A stretch of DNA of 64,000 nucleotides from Streptomyces sp. NBC_00358 (GCF_036099295.1 NZ_CP107976.1:7006001-7070000), one strand, 5' to 3'. Positions 8,384 to 17,210 are shown, numbered from the stretch's first letter. Notes: a model not told the origin generated them from the sequence alone. Translations and numbers: made by a program.

Positions 8384-9598
8384 TCACACCCGCTCGGCGG
8401 CGTCCCGCCCAGCCCTCTCGGGCAGCGGCACGATCCCGCTGTCCACCTTCTCCCGGGCCGCCCGCAGTGCCCGCAGCCGCGGGGGCCATGCGCGGGTGTC
8501 CCGGGGTTCGACGTAGGGCTCCTCGGTCGGGAGCCGGCCGTGGGTCATGGCGCGCTGGCGGGCGACCTCCGCGTCGAACTCCAGGCCCAGCAGGATGGCC
8601 AGGTTGGTGAGCCAGAGCCACACGAGGAAGATGATGGCGCCCGCGAGCGTGCCGTACGTCTTGTTGTACGAGCCGTAGCCGGCGGCGTACACGGCGAACC
8701 CGGCGGACGCGGCCAGCCAGATCAGGGTGGCGACGACGCTGCCCGGACTGAACCAACGGAAGCCGCGGCCGGAGACGTTGGGAGCGGCCCAGTAGAGCAG
8801 CGCGATCATCAGCTCGACGAAGACCAGCAGGACGGGCCACTTGGCGATCGACCATGCCGTGATCGCCGCGTCGCCGAGCCCGATCGCGGTACCGGCCCGT
8901 TCGGCCGGCGGCCCGGTGAACACCACGATGACCGCGCTCCCGGTGAGGAGCACCATCAGCGTGACGGTGAGCCCCAGCCGCAGCGGTGTGACCTTCCAGA
9001 CCGGCCGGCCCTCCGGCAGGTCGTACACCGCGTTGGACGCGCGGATGAACGCGCCGACGTACCCGGACGCGGACCACAGCGCCGTGCACAGGCCGATGAT
9101 CGCCAGCACCCCGCCGGTACCGCCGCTGTCGCCCAGTTGCGCGACCGCGTCCCGCAGGATCTCGCGTGCCGGGCCCGGGGCCAAGTCCCCTACGCCGTCC
9201 AGGAGTTCGTCGGTGACGCGCTGCCCCATGACACCCAGCAGCGACACCACCACGAGCAGGGCGGGGAACAGCGACAGTACGCCGTAGTAGGTCAACGCGG
9301 CCGCCCGGTCGGCGAGTTCGTCGTCCCGGAACTCCTTCACGGTGCGCCATGCCACGGACCACCACGCTCGCGCGGGCAGTCGGACCGGGCCGTTCTTCTC
9401 CCCGGATCCGGTCCTCTCCCCGGATCCCGCCGCCGCCGAGCCCGAGCCCGTTCCCGTGCCCCTATCCGCTTCACTGCCGGTGCCCCTGCCGGCCCCCGCC
9501 CCTGCGCCCCCTCCCGCGCCGGTGTCGGGCCCCGTCCCCGTCCCCATCCCCGTGTCCGGAAGAGCCCGCCGCTTCGATTCCGGTCGCTTCTCGCCCAT
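8384..9598 (-). CDS. YihY/UPF0761-family inner membrane protein
   Basis: The 404-residue protein has the YihY family pattern: an N-terminal helix (AWRTVKEFRDDELADRAAALTYYGVLSLFPALLVVVSLLG), then six or so membrane helices including GVLAIIGLCTALWSASGYVGAFIRASNAVYD and GAIIFLVWLWLTNLAILLGLEFDAE. Family members are multi-pass membrane proteins of unsettled function (once misnamed ribonuclease BN). Residues about 15-70 are a low-complexity Gly/Thr/Ala/Ser tract (GTGTGP...GAGAGRGTGS). The start at 9598 avoids reading into the divergent regulator. Confidence 0.88.
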   Translation of the reverse strand: MGEKRPESKRRALPDTGMGTGTGPDTGAGGGAGAGAGRGTGSEADRGTGTGSGSAAAGSGERTGSGEKNGPVRLPARAWWSVAWRTVKEFRDDELADRAAALTYYGVLSLFPALLVVVSLLGVMGQRVTDELLDGVGDLAPGPAREILRDAVAQLGDSGGTGGVLAIIGLCTALWSASGYVGAFIRASNAVYDLPEGRPVWKVTPLRLGLTVTLMVLLTGSAVIVVFTGPPAERAGTAIGLGDAAITAWSIAKWPVLLVFVELMIALLYWAAPNVSGRGFRWFSPGSVVATLIWLAASAGFAVYAAGYGSYNKTYGTLAGAIIFLVWLWLTNLAILLGLEFDAEVARQRAMTHGRLPTEEPYVEPRDTRAWPPRLRALRAAREKVDSGIVPLPERAGRDAAERV

Positions 9599-9715
9599 GC
9601 CTGGCGTGTTGCCCGGATCGCGCCGCTGAAGCCCACCGGGGGCATCCAGGTCGTACGACCAGCCGACGATTCGAGTCGCCTGGACAAAAAAATTGTTCGG
9701 TGGGAGGGTGGAGTC

Positions 9716-10447
9716 ATGTTGGACGTGACCGTAATCGAGGACGCCGAGGCCGCCGCCGTGTCGCTGGACCCCATACGGGCCCGGCTGCTGGCCGAACTGG
9801 GTGTCGGACCCGCATCGGCCGCCATGCTGGCCGGCAAGGTCGGTCTGCCCCGGCAGAAGGTGAACTACCACCTCAAGACGCTGGAGCGGCACGGCCTCGT
9901 CGAGCTGGCGGGCGAGCGTCGCAAGGGCAATGTCACCGAGCGGCTGATGCGCGCGACCGCCGCGTCGTACGTGATCTCCCCGCTCGCGCTTGCCGCCGTG
10001 CAGCCCGATCCGGACCGCTTCCGGGACCAGATGTCCGCCCGCTGGCTGCTCGCGCTCGGCGCCCGGCTGGTCCGGGACGTGGGCTCGCTCGTCACGGGCG
10101 CCGCGAAGGCCCGGAAGCGACTGGCGACGTACGCGCTCGACGGCGAGGTGACGTTCGCGTCGGCCGCCGACCGGGCCGCGTTCATCGAGGAGCTGACGGC
10201 CGGGGTCGGCGCGCTCATCCGCAAGTACCACGACGGCGACGGGGAGGGCGGGCGTCCGCACCGGATCGTCGTGGCCGTCCACCCCACGGTCAGACCCGAA
10301 GCCGTGGCCGGGCCCGGAGCCGTGGCGCGCACCGAAGCCGCGGCCGACGCCGAGGCGCCGCCGGAGGCCGAAGCCGCGGCAGGACCTCGGGCCGTGGAAG
10401 CATCTCAAGACGTGGAAACAAACGCGGGCCGCGAAGCCGCCCACTGA
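9716..10447 (+). CDS. ArsR-type helix-turn-helix regulator
   Basis: The N-terminal 90 residues form a winged helix (DPIRARLLAELGVGPASAAMLAGKVGLPRQKVNYHLKTLERHGLVELAGERRKGNVTERLMRAT) of the HTH_20/ArsR type with no cysteine metal site. The C-terminal third is an Ala/Glu-rich low-complexity tail (EAAADAEAPPEAEAAAG). GGGAGGGTGGAG precedes the ATG. It lies 19 bp before an AHSA1-family gene, a pairing common in actinobacteria where the regulator controls its SRPBCC neighbour. Confidence 0.85.
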   Translation: MLDVTVIEDAEAAAVSLDPIRARLLAELGVGPASAAMLAGKVGLPRQKVNYHLKTLERHGLVELAGERRKGNVTERLMRATAASYVISPLALAAVQPDPDRFRDQMSARWLLALGARLVRDVGSLVTGAAKARKRLATYALDGEVTFASAADRAAFIEELTAGVGALIRKYHDGDGEGGRPHRIVVAVHPTVRPEAVAGPGAVARTEAAADAEAPPEAEAAAGPRAVEASQDVETNAGREAAH

Positions 10448-10466
10448 TCATTCAGGAGTCATCATC

Positions 10467-11198
10467 ATGCCCAAGGAATTCGAGATCGCCCGCGAGTACG
10501 AGGTCGACGTTCCGCCCGCCCGGATGTGGGAGGCGATCACCAGCGGCAGCGGCGGCTGGCTGTGGCCCGTGGAGTACGAGCCCCGCCAGGGCGGCGCCGG
10601 TCCCTTCGGCAGCATCATCACCGCCTGGGACCCGCCGCACCGGCTGACCGTCCGCACCGAGGACGTCCCGTTCCCGACGCAGAGCCTCAACCAGATCGAC
10701 CACACCATCGAGGCCCGCGACGACGGCCGGCGCTCCTGGGTGCGGTACGTGCACAGCGGCATCTTCACCGACGACTGGGACAACCAGTACGACGGTGCCG
10801 ACAAGCACACCGACTTCTATCTGCACACCCTGCGCGAGTACGTGACCCACTTCGCCGGCCGCCCGGTCGCCTTCGCGACCTTCCAGGGACCCGGCGCGTC
10901 CACCGCCGACGACGCCTTCGCCGCCGTCGGACGGGCGCTCGGCCTCGCGGACGACACCGCCGAGGGCGCGCGGGTGCGGGCCGAGGGACCCGGCGGCCAG
11001 GCCTTCGACGCCGTGCTGGACTACCGCAACCCGTACTTCATCGGGCTGCGCACCGACAGCGCGCTCATCCGCTTCTTCGGGCGCAACCGCTGGGGCGCGC
11101 CGGTCGGCATCAGCGTCCACGACTTCGCGCCCGACGCCGACGCCAAGGGCAACGAGACGGCCTGGACCGGCTGGCTCGACGGGGTCTTCGCGGGCTGA
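10467..11198 (+). CDS. SRPBCC/AHSA1-domain protein
   Basis: The 243-residue protein starts with an Aha1-like SRPBCC fold: EIAREYEVDVPPARMWEAITSG and WDPPHRLTVRTEDVP, with HTDFYLHTLREYVTHFAGRP closing the first domain. The C-terminal half resembles a second, degenerate repeat (FQGPGASTADDAFAAVGRALG...). Such proteins bind hydrophobic ligands or act as co-chaperone-like factors; the ligand is unknown. CAGGAG lies 7 nt before the start and it is in an operon with the ArsR-type regulator. Confidence 0.85.
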   Translation: MPKEFEIAREYEVDVPPARMWEAITSGSGGWLWPVEYEPRQGGAGPFGSIITAWDPPHRLTVRTEDVPFPTQSLNQIDHTIEARDDGRRSWVRYVHSGIFTDDWDNQYDGADKHTDFYLHTLREYVTHFAGRPVAFATFQGPGASTADDAFAAVGRALGLADDTAEGARVRAEGPGGQAFDAVLDYRNPYFIGLRTDSALIRFFGRNRWGAPVGISVHDFAPDADAKGNETAWTGWLDGVFAG

Positions 11199-11255
11199 CC
11201 CGCGGGCTGACCCGCGGGCTGACCCGCGCGCCGACGCCGAGGTCCGCGCAGGCGA

Positions 11256-11290
11256 AGAGCCCGGCCCCCCGGACGACGGGGCCGGGCTCT
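11256..11290. terminator. strong hairpin terminator
   Basis: AGAGCCCGGCCCC (11256-11268) pairs perfectly with 11278-11290 over 13 bp with a 9-nt loop. It lies between the convergent AHSA1 gene and the secreted nuclease gene. Just before it (11193-11231) the motif gctgacccgcgg is repeated about three times. Confidence 0.8.
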
Positions 11291-11328
11291 CGCGTACCGG
11301 AGCGACCGGTGACCAGTGGCCGACGATC

Positions 11329-11395
<67 letters not shown>

Positions 11396-11470
11396 GGCCA
11401 TCAGCAGCCGGTGGCCAGTGGCCCTCGATCAGCGGCCGGTGATCGCCGGCCGCCGATCAGTGGTCGGCGA

Positions 11471-13297
11471 CTACGGACGGAACCGCAGTACCTGCGGGTC
11501 GTGGTCGCTGATCTGGTCGGAGAACTCCGAGTTGATGTGCACGCTGTCGTACTCGAAGTCGCAGCCCCTGCGAATCGACGGGCTGACCAGGATCTGGTCG
11601 AGGACCTGCTGGTTGCCCTGATAGTCGTACGTGTAACGCTCGCTCTTCGGCAGCGACTTGATCGCCGACCAGAGCTCGCCGTCACCCTCCAGGATCTTGG
11701 CGGTGTCCGAGAACTCGAAGTCGTTCATGTCGCCGAGGGCGAGCACGTCGGCGTTCTTCTGCGTCTTCAGGATCTCGTCGACGAAGGCGTTCACCACGGT
11801 CGCCTGGGCGTGCCGCTGGACCTCCGAGCTGCGCGTCGGGGGCTGGTACTGCGCGGTCAGCCCCTGGTCACCACCCTTGGAGTTGAGGTGGTTGGCGATC
11901 ACGAAGACGGTGTGGCCGCGGAAGACGAACTCGCCCGCGAGCGGCTTGCGGCTGCTCGTCCAGGCCGTGTTGGCCGGGTCGATGCGGCCGGGGGACGCGG
12001 TGAGCTGCGCCTTGCCGTGCACCTTCGTGACGCCGACGGCGGTCGTGGAGTCGCCGCCCGCGCGGTCCGTGAACGAGACCCGCTCGGGGTTGAACAGGAA
12101 GACCTGGCGGATGTTGCCGCCGGGCTCGCCGCCGTCCTGGTCGTTGACCGGGTCGATGGAGCGCCAGTCGTACTTCGGGCCGCCCGCCGCGACGATCGCG
12201 TCGATCAGCTTGTTCACCGTCTGGTCGGCGGCGACCGTACCGTCGTCCGTCGCGCCGTTGTTGTCCTGGATCTCCTCCAGGGACACGATGTCGGGCGACT
12301 GCAGGTTGTTCACGATCGCGGACGCGTGAGCCGCGAACGTGGCGTCGGACGGGTCCAGGTTCTCGACGTTGTACGTCGCCACCGCCAGCTCGCCGCGCGC
12401 CTGCTTGTGCGTGGTCTCGCGCTCCAGGCCGCCCTTCTGCAGGGTGCCCAGCTGGCCGGCGACCAGCGTGTAGCCGCCGAACTGGTTGTAGTCGAGCGGA
12501 CCCGCGGTGGTGCCGGTGAGCTTGTCGCCGACGTTCGCGGCCGGGAAGTCGGCGGTCGCGCCGAGCGACTGGACCTGTATCCGGCCGGTGTTCTGCGAGG
12601 TGTACGAGCCGTACAGCGAGCCGCCCCGGCGGGTGGCGTGCTCGTGCGGCTTCACCGTGACCCACAGCTCCGCGTACGGGTCCGTGGCGGTGACCACGCG
12701 GGCGTCGGAGACCTGGACGTTCATGCCCTCAAGGGACTCGTAGTAGTCCAGGGCGTACTGCTTCGGGTCCAGGGGCAGAGCGTTGACCGAACCGCTCGCG
12801 GCGGTGTCGCCCGCGGGGGTGTAGAGGTCCGGCACGGACTTCGCGTCGACGACCGTCGCGGCCGGGACGGCGTTGCCGCTGGAGACGACGGTGACCGTCG
12901 GCTTGCCGATCTCCGTCACGGACTGGTTGCCGGTGGAGACGCCGCCCGGGACGTACTCCGAGACCGTGCCCGTCACCGTGACCGAGTCGCCGACGGCGAC
13001 CTTGGGGGTGGAGCTGGTGAAGACGAAGACGCCCTCACTGGTGGCGGGGTCCGCGTCAGGGGTGGGGTCCTGGAACCAGAAGCCCTTGGACGAACCATAG
13101 GTCCGCACGCCGGTGACGATGCCGGCCACGTCCGTGACCTTCGTGCCCGCGAGGGGGGACGTCCGGGTGGTGCCCTGGATGTCGTGGATGTGGACGGTGT
13201 CCGCCTGGGCCGGGGTGGTGAGCACCACGGCGGAGACGGTGGAACAGACCGCGGCGACGGTCAGCGCGCCGATGCGCGCGGTTCTCTTGCTCGGCAA
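11471..13297 (-). CDS. secreted endonuclease/exonuclease/phosphatase-family nuclease
   Basis: The 608-residue protein has a Sec signal peptide (MPSKRTARIGALTVAAVCSTVSAVVLTTPAQA), an OB-like domain (about residues 40-130, VTDVAGIVTGV...VGDSVTVTGTV) and a C-terminal EEP nuclease domain with ATYNVENLDP, VIANHLNSKGGD, LALGDMNDFEFSD and SDHDPQVL, which supply the metal-binding and catalytic Asn/Asp/His. This order is that of ExeM/NucH-type extracellular DNases. I chose the TTG at 13297 because GGAGGG lies 6 nt upstream of it; the ATG at 13321 has no ribosome site and would put that GGAGGG inside the gene. It probably scavenges phosphate or nucleotides, or remodels extracellular DNA. Confidence 0.87.
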   Translation of the reverse strand: MPSKRTARIGALTVAAVCSTVSAVVLTTPAQADTVHIHDIQGTTRTSPLAGTKVTDVAGIVTGVRTYGSSKGFWFQDPTPDADPATSEGVFVFTSSTPKVAVGDSVTVTGTVSEYVPGGVSTGNQSVTEIGKPTVTVVSSGNAVPAATVVDAKSVPDLYTPAGDTAASGSVNALPLDPKQYALDYYESLEGMNVQVSDARVVTATDPYAELWVTVKPHEHATRRGGSLYGSYTSQNTGRIQVQSLGATADFPAANVGDKLTGTTAGPLDYNQFGGYTLVAGQLGTLQKGGLERETTHKQARGELAVATYNVENLDPSDATFAAHASAIVNNLQSPDIVSLEEIQDNNGATDDGTVAADQTVNKLIDAIVAAGGPKYDWRSIDPVNDQDGGEPGGNIRQVFLFNPERVSFTDRAGGDSTTAVGVTKVHGKAQLTASPGRIDPANTAWTSSRKPLAGEFVFRGHTVFVIANHLNSKGGDQGLTAQYQPPTRSSEVQRHAQATVVNAFVDEILKTQKNADVLALGDMNDFEFSDTAKILEGDGELWSAIKSLPKSERYTYDYQGNQQVLDQILVSPSIRRGCDFEYDSVHINSEFSDQISDHDPQVLRFRP

Positions 13298-13375
13298 GGG
13301 AATCCCTCCGGGGACGTTCATGAGCGCCGGGACGAGGGTGGACGGTGGGGGGAGCGCGACCTGCTTGCGGGCCAG

Positions 13376-13430
13376 TGACGCGCGTAGAAGGGCTTGGGCC
13401 ACACGGCCGTTGAACTTCTACGCGCGTCAA
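13376..13430 (-). promoter_or_regulatory. paired inverted CTTCTACGCGCGTCA motifs
   Basis: TGACGCGCGTAGAAG (13376-13390) and its exact reverse complement (13416-13430) flank 25 bp upstream of the secreted nuclease. Each contains a near-palindromic TACGCGCGT core. The same core occurs before the secreted phosphatase at 53036. The remaining upstream stretch, 13431-13705, contains no gene that I can see. Confidence 0.55.
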
Positions 13431-13705
13431 TCTCGTGTGTAGCGAGGGGAGTTGTCAAGGTTTCGGCGGTGTACGAGACCTGTCGGATACATGAACCGGG
13501 CGGCATGGGTGGAAATCCGTCTAGGCTGAGCAGTTGGCACGGACGTCCCGGGCCGCCTTCGGATCTCCGGGTCCGCGGGCGCCCGGCGGGGTCCGGCGCC
13601 CGCCGTGGCCGACGGTGCCCGCCACCGTCCGGCGCGGCTCCGGGCGACAACTCGCCTGAACCGCTTGCCCTGCTCGTCGTGGTTGTTCGGAGGAGAACTC
13701 AGCCG

Positions 13706-15130
13706 ATGTCAGACAGCTCTTCCTTGCCGCCCGTGCGGCTGCACTCCGAGGCGCAGCTCGCGCGGGCCGCGCTCGCCGCGCCGCTGCTCTCCCGCGCCGC
13801 GCGGCTGGCCCGCTGGGCGGGCCCCGCCACCCGCGTCGGAGCGGGGGGCGAACTCGTCGAGGAACAGCTTCCCGAGGCCGCCGGCGTTCTCGGCCTGTCC
13901 GGCGACGAGGCCGCCGCCCTCGCCGGCGAGGCCTGGCGGGTGGCCGTCGACGCCGGGCTCGTCGAGGTCGTCGACGAGGAGGAGGGCACCGTCGGCACGG
14001 GCGAGGACCTCGCCCTGCTCACCTCCGGCGCCCCGCAGGACGTCCTCGGCGTCTGGCTCGGCGCGCTCGACACCGTGCTGGCCGACGCGAGCGTGCCCGA
14101 CCTCGGCGATCTCGTCGACGCCATGGACGGGGAGGGCGAGATCGATCTCGCCGCCCTGGACTGGGACCCCGAGGCGGAGTCCGACTTCCTCGACGGGGTG
14201 CTCGGCAACCTGTATCTGCTGACCGTCGGCGAGGACGCGCTCGGCGAGGTGCCGGTGCCGCTGCCCGCGCTCGCCGCCTCGATGATCCTGCCCGACGACA
14301 TGGGCGAGCCCACCAACGACGTCCTGGAACAGGTCTCGAACGCCATGATGCGGCTCGACGACCAGTTCCGGCTGCTGGAGCCCATCGGCCTCGTCGAGTT
14401 CCAGCCGGTCGACGAGGCCCTGATGGCGGACGCCGCCGAGGAGCCGCCCGCCGCCGACGACATGGACGTGTCGCGCTACGGGGTGGTGCGCCTTACACCG
14501 CTCGGTCTGTACGGACTGCGCGCCCGGCTGATCGAGGCGGGCTTCTCCGCCCCGGCGGTCGGCGAGCTGACGGACAAGGGCGCGGACGCCCTGCTGGACG
14601 GCACCGCCGACTTCCCCCCGGCCGCCGCGCAGGCCGAGATCGAGCAGTGGCTCGCCCGGCGTGAACCGCTGTCCGCCGCACAGGAGCTGCTGTCCGCGGC
14701 GCGTGGCGCCGACAGCGGAGCCCCGCTGCGCCGGCTGCACTGCCAGCAGGCGCTCGCCCTGGTCGGTGTGGAGGCCGAGACCGCGCTGCGCGAGGTGCTC
14801 GACGACGCCGAACTGGGCGGTCTCGCCCGGGTCTGGCTCTCCGAGCACGGCGCGGCCGACGTGCCCCCGCCGTCCGAGTCGATGGTCTTCTGGCTCACCA
14901 TCGACACGGTGGCGGCGCAGCTCGCCGCCGAAGGGAACTCCGCCGAACTCCAGGCGCTGGTGGAGGGCCTGGCCCAGCAGCACAGCGGCTTCTTCGACTC
15001 GGCGTGGCGGGTCGACCACCCCGCCGCCCCGGACGTCCTGGAGGCCATGGGCCGGCTGCACCCCGACAAGAAGGTGGCCAAGGAAGCCCGCAAGGCGGCG
15101 TTCAAGGCGCGATCGCAACAGGGAGGCTGA
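13706..15130 (+). CDS. conserved actinobacterial protein, unknown
   Basis: The 474-residue protein is acidic, Ala/Leu-rich and mostly helical, with no signal peptide, membrane helix or catalytic motif I recognise. The middle (about residues 245-290) has a winged-helix-like stretch (MDVSRYGVVRLTPLGLYGLRARLIEAGFSAP), and the end has HEAT-like helices (RLHPDKKVAKEARKAAFKARSQ). GGAGGAG lies 10 nt before the ATG. It is a single-gene unit. A protein-protein interaction role would fit, but no function can be assigned. Confidence 0.7.
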   Translation: MSDSSSLPPVRLHSEAQLARAALAAPLLSRAARLARWAGPATRVGAGGELVEEQLPEAAGVLGLSGDEAAALAGEAWRVAVDAGLVEVVDEEEGTVGTGEDLALLTSGAPQDVLGVWLGALDTVLADASVPDLGDLVDAMDGEGEIDLAALDWDPEAESDFLDGVLGNLYLLTVGEDALGEVPVPLPALAASMILPDDMGEPTNDVLEQVSNAMMRLDDQFRLLEPIGLVEFQPVDEALMADAAEEPPAADDMDVSRYGVVRLTPLGLYGLRARLIEAGFSAPAVGELTDKGADALLDGTADFPPAAAQAEIEQWLARREPLSAAQELLSAARGADSGAPLRRLHCQQALALVGVEAETALREVLDDAELGGLARVWLSEHGAADVPPPSESMVFWLTIDTVAAQLAAEGNSAELQALVEGLAQQHSGFFDSAWRVDHPAAPDVLEAMGRLHPDKKVAKEARKAAFKARSQQGG

Positions 15131-15183
15131 ACGGGGCGCCCCGTGCAGCGAGCCCGTGCCGTGACCTGGCGCGGTGAGCCGGT

Positions 15184-15276
15184 GCGGTGAGCCGGGACAC
15201 GGACGCGGGGACAGGGGCGCGCGGACAGGGACGCGGGGACACGGACGCGGGGACAGGGGCGCGCGGATACGGGCGC
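15184..15276 (+). repeat. degenerate GC minisatellite
   Basis: The stretch is built from variants of gacacggacgcgggga and cagggGCGCGCGGA repeated about six times. It lies in the 315-bp gap before the PhoX gene (15131-15445), which otherwise holds only the PHO box and the ribosome site. Confidence 0.7.
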
Positions 15277-15346
15277 GCGGAGCCTCGCGTTCCCCCTGCG
15301 CCGGTCGGGTGGATTCACCCAAGCGGGACCTCCGAAGTCGGCGCGC

Positions 15347-15368
15347 GTTCAACTCGCGTTCAGTCGGG
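15347..15368 (+). promoter_or_regulatory. candidate PHO box (PhoP operator)
   Basis: Two adjacent 11-nt direct repeats, GTTCAACTCGC and GTTCAGTCGGG, match the GTTCA-led 11-nt units bound by PhoP in Streptomyces. They lie 78 bp before the start of a PhoX-type phosphatase, a standard member of the phosphate-starvation regulon. Confidence 0.65.
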
Positions 15369-15445
15369 GGCGGGACGGTGTGGCCGCGAACCGAGGTCGT
15401 CACCCCCGCACGACAGTCCGAGTCCACCGTCACAGGAGACATCAC

Positions 15446-16903
15446 ATGTCGCTCACTCGCAGGGACTTCGCCAGACAGTCCGCGATCACCGGCGCGGGCG
15501 TGGTCCTGACCGGCAGCGTCGGCGCCCTCGCCACGGCCCCGAATGCGCTCGCCGCCACGGAGACGGTCACCGACGGCGCGGCCGAGGACGCGGCGGAGGC
15601 CCGGCACGGTGGCGTCGGCTACGGTCCCCTCGTCACCGACCCGAAGGGCCTCCTCTCGTTGCCCGCCGGGTTCTCCTACCGGGTCATCACCTACAGCGGC
15701 CGTACGAAACTGGACTCGGGTGAGTTCACGCCGTCCAACCACGACGGCACCTCCACCTTCGACGGCCCGCGCGGCGCCACCCTCCTCGTCAACAACCACG
15801 AGCTCAAGGGCCCCCGCGCCGGCTGGACATACCCCGTGCCGCTCACCGAGGGACTGGTCTACGACCCGGCCGCGTCCGGCGGCTGTACGGTCGTCGAGGT
15901 GCGCCACGACCAGGTCGCCGAATGGGTCGGCGTCGCGGGCACCTCCACCAACTGCGCCGGCGGAAACACCCCTTGGGGCACCTGGCTCACCTGCGAGGAG
16001 ACCGAGGACAAGGCCGGCCAGAACGGCATGACCAAGGACCACGGCTACGTCTTCGAGGTCGACCCCCAGGACCGCCGCCGCAACAAGAACCCCAAGCCCG
16101 TGAAGGCGCTGGGCCGTTACGCCCACGAGGCCGTCGTCGTCGACCCCCGGCGCGGCCGGCTCTACCTCACCGAGGACGCCTCGGGCCCCAACGGCCTGCT
16201 CTACCGCTGGACGCCCCCGCAGGGCTTCGAGCACGGCCACGGACAGCTCGCCACCCTCGCGGACGACGCCGGGGCCCTCCAGGCCTTCAAGTGCTTCGAC
16301 TCCGGCGGCAAGTTCGTGGACGACCTCTCCCGCGCCACCCGGATCGGCACGGTGTACGGCGTGGACTGGGTCGACGTCCCCGACCGTGACGCCGGGACCG
16401 TCTCCGTCCGCAAGCAGTTCACCGACGGCCAGGTCACCCGCGCCCGCAAGCTCGAAGGCATGTGGTGGGGCGACGGCGGCGTCTACGTCGTCTCCTCCTA
16501 CGCCCGCGCCGAGAGCCCCGGCCAGGCCCACGACGGAGCGGTCTGGTTCTACGACCCGGGGCGCCGCACCCTGACGCTGAAGGTCCTCATCGGCGTGAAC
16601 CCGAACCCTTCCGAGGACGGCGCCTTCGACGGCCCCGACAACATCACCGTCTCCCCGTACGGCGGCCTCGTCATCGCCGAGGACGGCGAGGGAATCCAGC
16701 ACCTCTTCGGCGCCACCGAGAGCGGCCGTACGTATCCGATCGCCCGCAACGAGCTCAACATCGGCACCGCCGAGGCGCCGGCGTACAGCGAGTTCACCGG
16801 CGTCACCTTCTCGCCCGACGGCCGGACCCTCTTCGCCAACATCCAGGAACCGGGCATCATGCTGGCCGTCACCGGCCCCTGGAAGCGCCAGAAGCGCGGC
16901 TGA
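15446..16903 (+). CDS. secreted alkaline phosphatase, PhoX family
   Basis: The 485-residue protein begins with a twin-arginine signal (SLTRRDFARQ, cleavage likely after NALAA) and continues as a PF05787 (DUF839) beta-propeller: GPRGATLLVNNHELKG, TPWGTWLTCEETEDK, YAHEAVVVDPRRGRLYLTEDA and ITVSPYGGLVIAEDGEG. These acidic/His positions bind the Ca/Fe cofactors of PhoX. It would release phosphate from phosphoesters outside the cell. CAGGAGAC precedes the ATG, and the PHO box upstream agrees with phosphate control. Confidence 0.9.
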   Translation: MSLTRRDFARQSAITGAGVVLTGSVGALATAPNALAATETVTDGAAEDAAEARHGGVGYGPLVTDPKGLLSLPAGFSYRVITYSGRTKLDSGEFTPSNHDGTSTFDGPRGATLLVNNHELKGPRAGWTYPVPLTEGLVYDPAASGGCTVVEVRHDQVAEWVGVAGTSTNCAGGNTPWGTWLTCEETEDKAGQNGMTKDHGYVFEVDPQDRRRNKNPKPVKALGRYAHEAVVVDPRRGRLYLTEDASGPNGLLYRWTPPQGFEHGHGQLATLADDAGALQAFKCFDSGGKFVDDLSRATRIGTVYGVDWVDVPDRDAGTVSVRKQFTDGQVTRARKLEGMWWGDGGVYVVSSYARAESPGQAHDGAVWFYDPGRRTLTLKVLIGVNPNPSEDGAFDGPDNITVSPYGGLVIAEDGEGIQHLFGATESGRTYPIARNELNIGTAEAPAYSEFTGVTFSPDGRTLFANIQEPGIMLAVTGPWKRQKRG

Positions 16904-16958
16904 ACTCCCGCCGGTTCCAACGGAATTAATTCGCTCGCCCGACGCGCGGCCACCCTCC

Positions 16959-16971
16959 TAAAGTGATGCAT
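16959..16971 (+). promoter_or_regulatory. -10 element before the Y-RNA cluster
   Basis: TAAAGT (16959-16964) fits a TAnnnT -10 box and is 7 nt before the first base of the terminal stem of the first RNA (16971). The -35 region is weak. Confidence 0.45.
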
Positions 16972-17110
16972 GTCCAGGTGCGAAGGCAGGACCTACTTCC
17001 ACTGATAATGGGGCGGTCGCGGGTTCGAGTCCCGCCATCGGTACAACGCGCCGATGTAGCTCAGGGGTTAGAGCACCTACGTCGGTTCCGCCGACTTCGA
17101 TCTCTGGACA
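16971..17110 (+). ncRNA. Y RNA 1 (YrlA-like) with permuted tRNA mimic
   Basis: The ends pair perfectly (TGTCCAG 16971-16977 with CTGGACA 17104-17110), followed by an internal loop (GTG / ATCT) and CGAAG/CTTCG (16981-16985, 17095-17099): the form of the Ro60-binding stem of Y RNAs. Between them lies a tRNA in permuted order: anticodon arm TTCCA-CTGATAA-TGGGG (16997-17013), 5-nt variable loop, T-arm GCGGG-TTCGAGT-CCCGC (17019-17035), acceptor 3' strand CATCGGT (17036-17042), a 7-nt loop, acceptor 5' strand GCCGATG (17050-17056), TA, and D-arm GCTC-AGGGGTTA-GAGC (17059-17074). Bacterial Y RNAs beside Ro60 are known to mimic tRNA. Its position upstream of Ro60 supports the call. Confidence 0.85.
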
Positions 17111-17125
17111 CCACAACTTCACGCA

Positions 17126-17197
17126 CCTCCCGGTGCGCGGGCCGCAGCTACTTCTCTTTCAAAGAATCCACGCCGCGGCCGACTTGATCTCGGGAGG
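17126..17197 (+). ncRNA. Y RNA 2, short form without tRNA domain
   Basis: CCTCCCG (17126-17132) pairs with CGGGAGG (17191-17197), and the same GTG / ATCT internal loop follows (17133-17135, 17187-17190). An upper helix GGCCGC/GCGGCC (17140-17145, 17175-17180) closes a loop containing TACTTC. It shares GTGCG, TACTTC, CCGACTT and GATCTC with the flanking Y RNAs but has lost the T-arm, acceptor and D-arm. It starts 15 nt after RNA 1, so the RNAs may be cut from one transcript. Confidence 0.7.
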
Positions 17198-17210
17198 CGC
17201 AGCTCATGGT

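Noticed and set aside
8177..10447. 756-residue open frame on the plus strand
   Set aside because: Most of it is antisense to the YihY gene; only the part from 9716 has protein-family features.
13709..16702. 997-residue open frame on the minus strand
   Set aside because: Runs antisense through two well-supported genes (13706-15130 and PhoX) with no family motif.
17014..17080. Possible tRNA gene (T-arm and D-arm consensus sequences)
   Set aside because: The arms occur in the order T-arm then D-arm and the acceptor strands are joined by a loop, so no ordinary tRNA can be formed; the permuted Y-RNA reading fits better.
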